Shown here: piece after piece, positions 59,968-64,000 of the stretch | How positions within the stretch are numbered: position 1 is the first letter of the stretch | Layout: every line of letters begins with the position of its first letter | Assembly (NCBI RefSeq): GCF_013409045.1 | Contig: NZ_JACCBT010000001.1 | Location: forward strand, 4,402,001 to 4,466,000 | Length of the DNA: 64,000 nucleotides | Direction of reading: 5' to 3' | DNA from: Actinomadura citrea | GTDB taxonomy: Bacteria; Actinomycetota; Actinomycetes; Streptosporangiales; Streptosporangiaceae | Translations under genes and position numbers: made by a program | The notes under the pieces: generated by a model | Database searches by the model: none | What the model was told of the DNA's origin: nothing | The model's input: the letters and a program-made list of their open reading frames with translations, nothing else

Positions 59968-62442
59968 TCAGAGCGCCTCCTTGCGCTGCAGGAGGGCGAA
60001 CGCCCCCCACCCCGGCAGGACCGGCAGCCACAGCGTCAGGAGCCGGTAGAGCAGCACCGCCGACGTGGCCGTCTCCGCCGTCAGCCCCGAGATCGTCAAC
60101 GCGAGCGTGAGGGCGCCCTCGACGGCGCCGAGCCCGCCCGGCGTCGGCGCCGCAGACCCGACAGCGTTCGCGGTGAGGAACACCAGCACCACCGTCGTCC
60201 ACGGCAGCGATCCGCCGAACGCCCGGATCGACGCGTCGAGGCACAGCGTGAACGCCAGCGTCAGCAGCAGGGTGCCGCCCATCCCGGTGGACAGCTTCCG
60301 CGGCGACTGCAACACGTCCACCAGGCGCGGCACCACGCCCGAGAACATGGCCCCGAGCCGCGAGGCGACCACCCGCCGCACCCGCGGCACCGTCAGCGCG
60401 AGCCCCGCGAGCAGCCCCAGTCCGAGCACCGCGAACACGATCGTCCGGGACGGGGCCAGGTCCTGCGTCGCCTTCGCCGTCGAACCGGTCAGGAACCCGA
60501 ACAGCACCAGCAGCAGGATGTGGGTGACCATCCCCACGAGCTGGGACGCGCCCACGCTCGCGACGGCGAGGGCGGGCCGGACGCCCGAGCGCTGCAGGTA
60601 GCGCGTGTTGACGGCGACGCCGCCCACGGCCGCCGGCGCGACCAGCTTCACGAACGACGCGGCCAGCTGCACCAGGACCGTCCGGCCGAGCGGCAGCCGC
60701 TCGGGGACGAACCCCATCAGCATGAACGCGGCGGCGAGGTAGGTGAGCGCCGCCGCCCCCAGTGCCGCCGCGACCCAGTGCCAGCTCGCCGTGGCCGCCA
60801 GCCGGCCGATGTCCAGGCTCGTCACCTGCGGGATGACGATGTACGCCGCGACCGACAGCGCCACGATGCTGACGATGGTCCGGGGCCGGAACCGCTCCAG
60901 CTTGGCGGGGGGCGCCTCCGTCTCCGGCTTCAGCCGGACGATCTGCTCCCGGATGCGGGTGAGCAGGTCCTTGTGACGCCGCAGCGCGGTGCGGGTCGCC
61001 CGCGACAGCGCCACCCGCTGGAGCAGCGGTACCGCACCGCCGAGGGCCTCCTCGCCCAGCACCGGCGCCGCCGTCCGCACCGCCCGCTCCGGCCCCGCGC
61101 GCAGCGCCAGCGTGGTGAGCAGCTGCGCGAGGTCCAGGCGCAGCGCCAGGTCGCCGGCCGCCGTCTCCCCGGACCGCAGGTCGGTGAGGTAGGCGAGGCC
61201 GTCGTCGCCGACCAGCACGGCCTCGTCCTCCAGCCGCCGGTGCGCGAGCCGCCCCGCCTGCAGGGAGCGGAACTGCCGCCACACGTCCGCCAGCAGCTCG
61301 TCGGTGATCTCCTCGTCGGGGGCGTCCCCGAACGGCCGCCCCGGGACGTGCTCGTAGGCCAGCAGCGCCGCCTCGGTGCCCACCTCGCACGTGCCGACCA
61401 GCCGCGGCGTCCGGGCGCCCGCGGCGTCCACCGCGTACGCCATCAGCGACTCCAGTTCCAGCGAACGGCGCAGCGACCGCAGCGTCCGCCCCGTCGTGGC
61501 GCCGCGCAGCCGCAGCCACCGCCACACCCGGTAGAGCAGCCCGGCGGTCTGCTGGTCGCGGTCCAGGACGCGGACCTCCACGTCCCAGTCGCCGTGCGGC
61601 CCCCGGCCCGCCGGGAGCCGGGCGCCGTACCCCTCCTGCGGGCAGGAGGCGAGGACGACGCCGTAGCGGCGGGTCTCGTCGGCGTGGTGCGCGCCGTCCA
61701 GGCGCGCCCCCCGCAGCGGGTGCAGCCCGAGCCGTTCGAGCGCGGCCACCACGGCCGCGCCGGACGGGCGCGGGTTCGGAGTCCCGACCGCGTAGAGGGT
61801 GCCGTGGCCGATGGCGCGGCCCAGCAGGTAGGTGGCGGCCAGCGCGGCGACGGAGGCGTAGGACGCGGTCAGCCCCGTCAGCGCCGCCAGTCCGATCATG
61901 GTCCAGGTCGCGGCCTGCCAGCGGGCGCGGCCCGCCATCCCGACCGCGCTGACGAACGCGATCACCGGGGCGATGTCGGTGTGCACCGGCGCGGTCTCGG
62001 TGCCGCCCCAGATCAGCGAGTCGAGCACGCCGCCCGGCGCGGCCCGCACCACCAGGTCGTCCAGGCCCACCGTGATCCCGAAAGCGATCATCGCGGCCAG
62101 CAGCGCGATCGCGACGCGCATGCCGTCCTTGTGGAACAGCCGCTCGATCCCGAACGCGATCGGCACGGCCAGCACCCCGAAGCTGGACACCAGCGTCGCC
62201 AGCGTCAGCAGCAGCCGCGGCGCGTGCGCGGTGCCCTGCGCGATGTCGGTCTGCAGGCCGTGGGTCGTCTGCTGCGCGATCGACACCAGCAGCATCACCG
62301 CCGCCAGCCCCACCACGGACGCCGCGAACCGGATGGCGTCGGAGGGCCGGCGGATCCGGTACGGCTGGGCGGGCTCGTCGACGGGCGCGCCGGCGGTCGC
62401 ACCCTGCGCCGGGCGCACCGCTCCGTCGTGGGTCTGTGTCAC
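59968..62442 (-). CDS. Flippase-like (lysylphosphatidylglycerol synthase TM-type) protein with degenerate kinase-like domain
   Basis: This 824-residue membrane protein has three parts. An N-terminal block (about 30-290) carries several hydrophobic segments. A middle soluble block (about 295-510) resembles a protein or aminoglycoside kinase: LLAYEHVPGRPFGD fits a hinge, HRRLEDEAVLV (His401) the catalytic loop, and LTDLRSGE the DFG position, but Arg replaces the catalytic Asp. The C-terminal block (about 520-824) is the LPG-synthase TM/AglD family, with SFVKLVAPAAVGGVAVNTRYL and GSAAPTPGGLGAVEGALT. GTG 62442 is the likely start. It is divergent from gcvP. Confidence 0.85.
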   Translation of the reverse strand: MTQTHDGAVRPAQGATAGAPVDEPAQPYRIRRPSDAIRFAASVVGLAAVMLLVSIAQQTTHGLQTDIAQGTAHAPRLLLTLATLVSSFGVLAVPIAFGIERLFHKDGMRVAIALLAAMIAFGITVGLDDLVVRAAPGGVLDSLIWGGTETAPVHTDIAPVIAFVSAVGMAGRARWQAATWTMIGLAALTGLTASYASVAALAATYLLGRAIGHGTLYAVGTPNPRPSGAAVVAALERLGLHPLRGARLDGAHHADETRRYGVVLASCPQEGYGARLPAGRGPHGDWDVEVRVLDRDQQTAGLLYRVWRWLRLRGATTGRTLRSLRRSLELESLMAYAVDAAGARTPRLVGTCEVGTEAALLAYEHVPGRPFGDAPDEEITDELLADVWRQFRSLQAGRLAHRRLEDEAVLVGDDGLAYLTDLRSGETAAGDLALRLDLAQLLTTLALRAGPERAVRTAAPVLGEEALGGAVPLLQRVALSRATRTALRRHKDLLTRIREQIVRLKPETEAPPAKLERFRPRTIVSIVALSVAAYIVIPQVTSLDIGRLAATASWHWVAAALGAAALTYLAAAFMLMGFVPERLPLGRTVLVQLAASFVKLVAPAAVGGVAVNTRYLQRSGVRPALAVASVGASQLVGMVTHILLLVLFGFLTGSTAKATQDLAPSRTIVFAVLGLGLLAGLALTVPRVRRVVASRLGAMFSGVVPRLVDVLQSPRKLSTGMGGTLLLTLAFTLCLDASIRAFGGSLPWTTVVLVFLTANAVGSAAPTPGGLGAVEGALTLALTISGLTAETATSAVLLYRLLTLWLPVLPGWGAFALLQRKEAL

Positions 62443-62719
62443 GCCGTACCGCCGCCCTGACCATCCGCCATCGTGATCAGCGTCCCAGACCCGGCGGCGC
62501 GCCGTCGAGTCGCGGGGCCGCCGCCGGGACGCGCGTCCATCCCGCAGCCTCGTCTCCCCGCCCCCGTGCGGCCCGGGACCGTCGAGTCCCAGGTGAGTCA
62601 GCACATGATACTCGCCGGTACGGCGTCGCCGCCGGAGGGCGCGGCCCCTTGCGGCGAGCCGGAACGACGTCGCGGACGCGCCTTTGGGTAGGGTTCGACC
62701 CAGGACATGCCGTCGACCC

Positions 62720-62918
62720 TGTGCGGGAGAGACCCCACGCCGCCAGCGTGGGGCGCCGAAGGGGCAACATCCCCGGAACCTCTCAGGCAAAAGGACCGCT
62801 CGGGCGAGGCACCTCTGGAAAGCAGCCGTCGGTCCCCGCGCGCGGGGCGGGACGGCTCACCGAAGGGGAAACCCCGCCGCGCGGGTGAAGCTCTCAGGTG
62901 CCGATGACAGAGGGGGAG
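62720..62918 (+). ncRNA. Tandem glycine riboswitch before gcvP
   Basis: Two glycine aptamers in series are seen. The first (about 62720-62812) has GTGCGGGAGAGACC, CGCCGAAGGGGCAA and CTCTCAGGCAAAAGGACCG. The second (about 62813-62918) has the CACCTCTGGAAAGCAG entry, CACCGAAGGGGAAACC and GAAGCTCTCAGGTGCCGATGACAG. Tandem aptamers are the classic form controlling glycine cleavage genes; glycine binding would turn gcvP on. The transcript begins upstream of 62720. Confidence 0.95.
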
Positions 62919-62920
62919 AC

Positions 62921-62947
62921 CCGCCGCCGGCCGGGCGCCGGCGGTGG
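62921..62947 (+). terminator. Hairpin after the glycine riboswitch, possible expression platform
   Basis: A 10-bp stem with one G-U pair (CCGCCGCCGG pairing with CCGGCGGTGG) and a 7-base loop follows the second aptamer. It lies 33 bp before gcvP. It may be a glycine-controlled terminator, though no T-tract follows. Confidence 0.5.
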
Positions 62948-62980
62948 ACCTGAGCGACCGCAGCAGCCAGGAGGCCCTCC

Positions 62981-64000
<1,020 letters not shown>

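Overview
The window is very GC-rich DNA with strong third-position GC bias, GTG/TTG starts and 4-bp gene overlaps, typical of an actinomycete. The gene content (an Rv1822-Rv1832-like core block, DUF881 proteins, GarA-type FHA protein, MerR pair, tandem glycine riboswitch before gcvP) fits Actinobacteria. The accessory content suggests a soil member of the Streptosporangiales, possibly Actinomadura-like; that placement is inference only. No rRNA, tRNA, insertion sequence, prophage or CRISPR array was seen.

Left part (1-16.9 kb): a HEAT-like repeat protein cut by the left edge, an isolated paaZ, a LysR regulator, and a three-gene minus-strand catabolic operon (aldehyde dehydrogenase, sarcosine-oxidase-like flavoprotein, Glu/Leu/Phe/Val-type dehydrogenase). 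Divergent from the operon is a fused alpha/beta 2-oxoacid dehydrogenase E1. A branched-chain-type ABC transporter follows (binding lipoprotein, LivH, a LivM-LivG fusion, LivF), facing an ornithine-cyclodeaminase-family gene.

17.0-25.6 kb is the best-defined functional system: a complete 4-hydroxyproline catabolic operon. It encodes a three-subunit D-hydroxyproline dehydrogenase, pyrroline-4-hydroxy-2-carboxylate deaminase, hydroxyproline 2-epimerase, an APC permease and 2-oxoglutarate semialdehyde dehydrogenase, and ends in an 18-bp hairpin terminator. An XRE-cupin regulator lies just upstream. The same operator, CGTTCG-N6-CGAACG, sits at the expected transcription start of both the regulator and the operon. 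The small 2Fe-2S subunit carries an apparent one-base frameshift.

25.6-34.4 kb: a succinate-semialdehyde-type dehydrogenase, a lactonase-fold protein, pgi, an EF-hand protein, and an ascorbate-family PTS set (IIC, IIB, IIA, SIS-domain protein) with a GntR/UTRA regulator. A DasR-like operator lies between the regulator and a divergent secreted protein. 34.4-41.6 kb holds secreted proteins of unknown function, an AraC regulator with an NmrA-like/DUF1772 pair, a metallophosphoesterase and a TetR regulator. 41.7-46.0 kb: thiC with a TPP riboswitch, a membrane protein and an orphan sensor kinase.

46.1-64.0 kb matches the conserved mycobacterial Rv1822-Rv1832 region (CDP-alcohol phosphatidyltransferase, DUF881, small basic protein, DUF881, FHA, MerR, bifunctional nuclease, MerR, gcvP). 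It is interrupted by five genes (nucleotidyltransferase/phosphomannomutase-like fusion, MOCOS-like PLP enzyme, ABCG transporter, MocR regulator, LysE exporter), lacks gcvH at its usual position, and has a large flippase-like membrane protein with a degenerate kinase-like domain next to gcvP.
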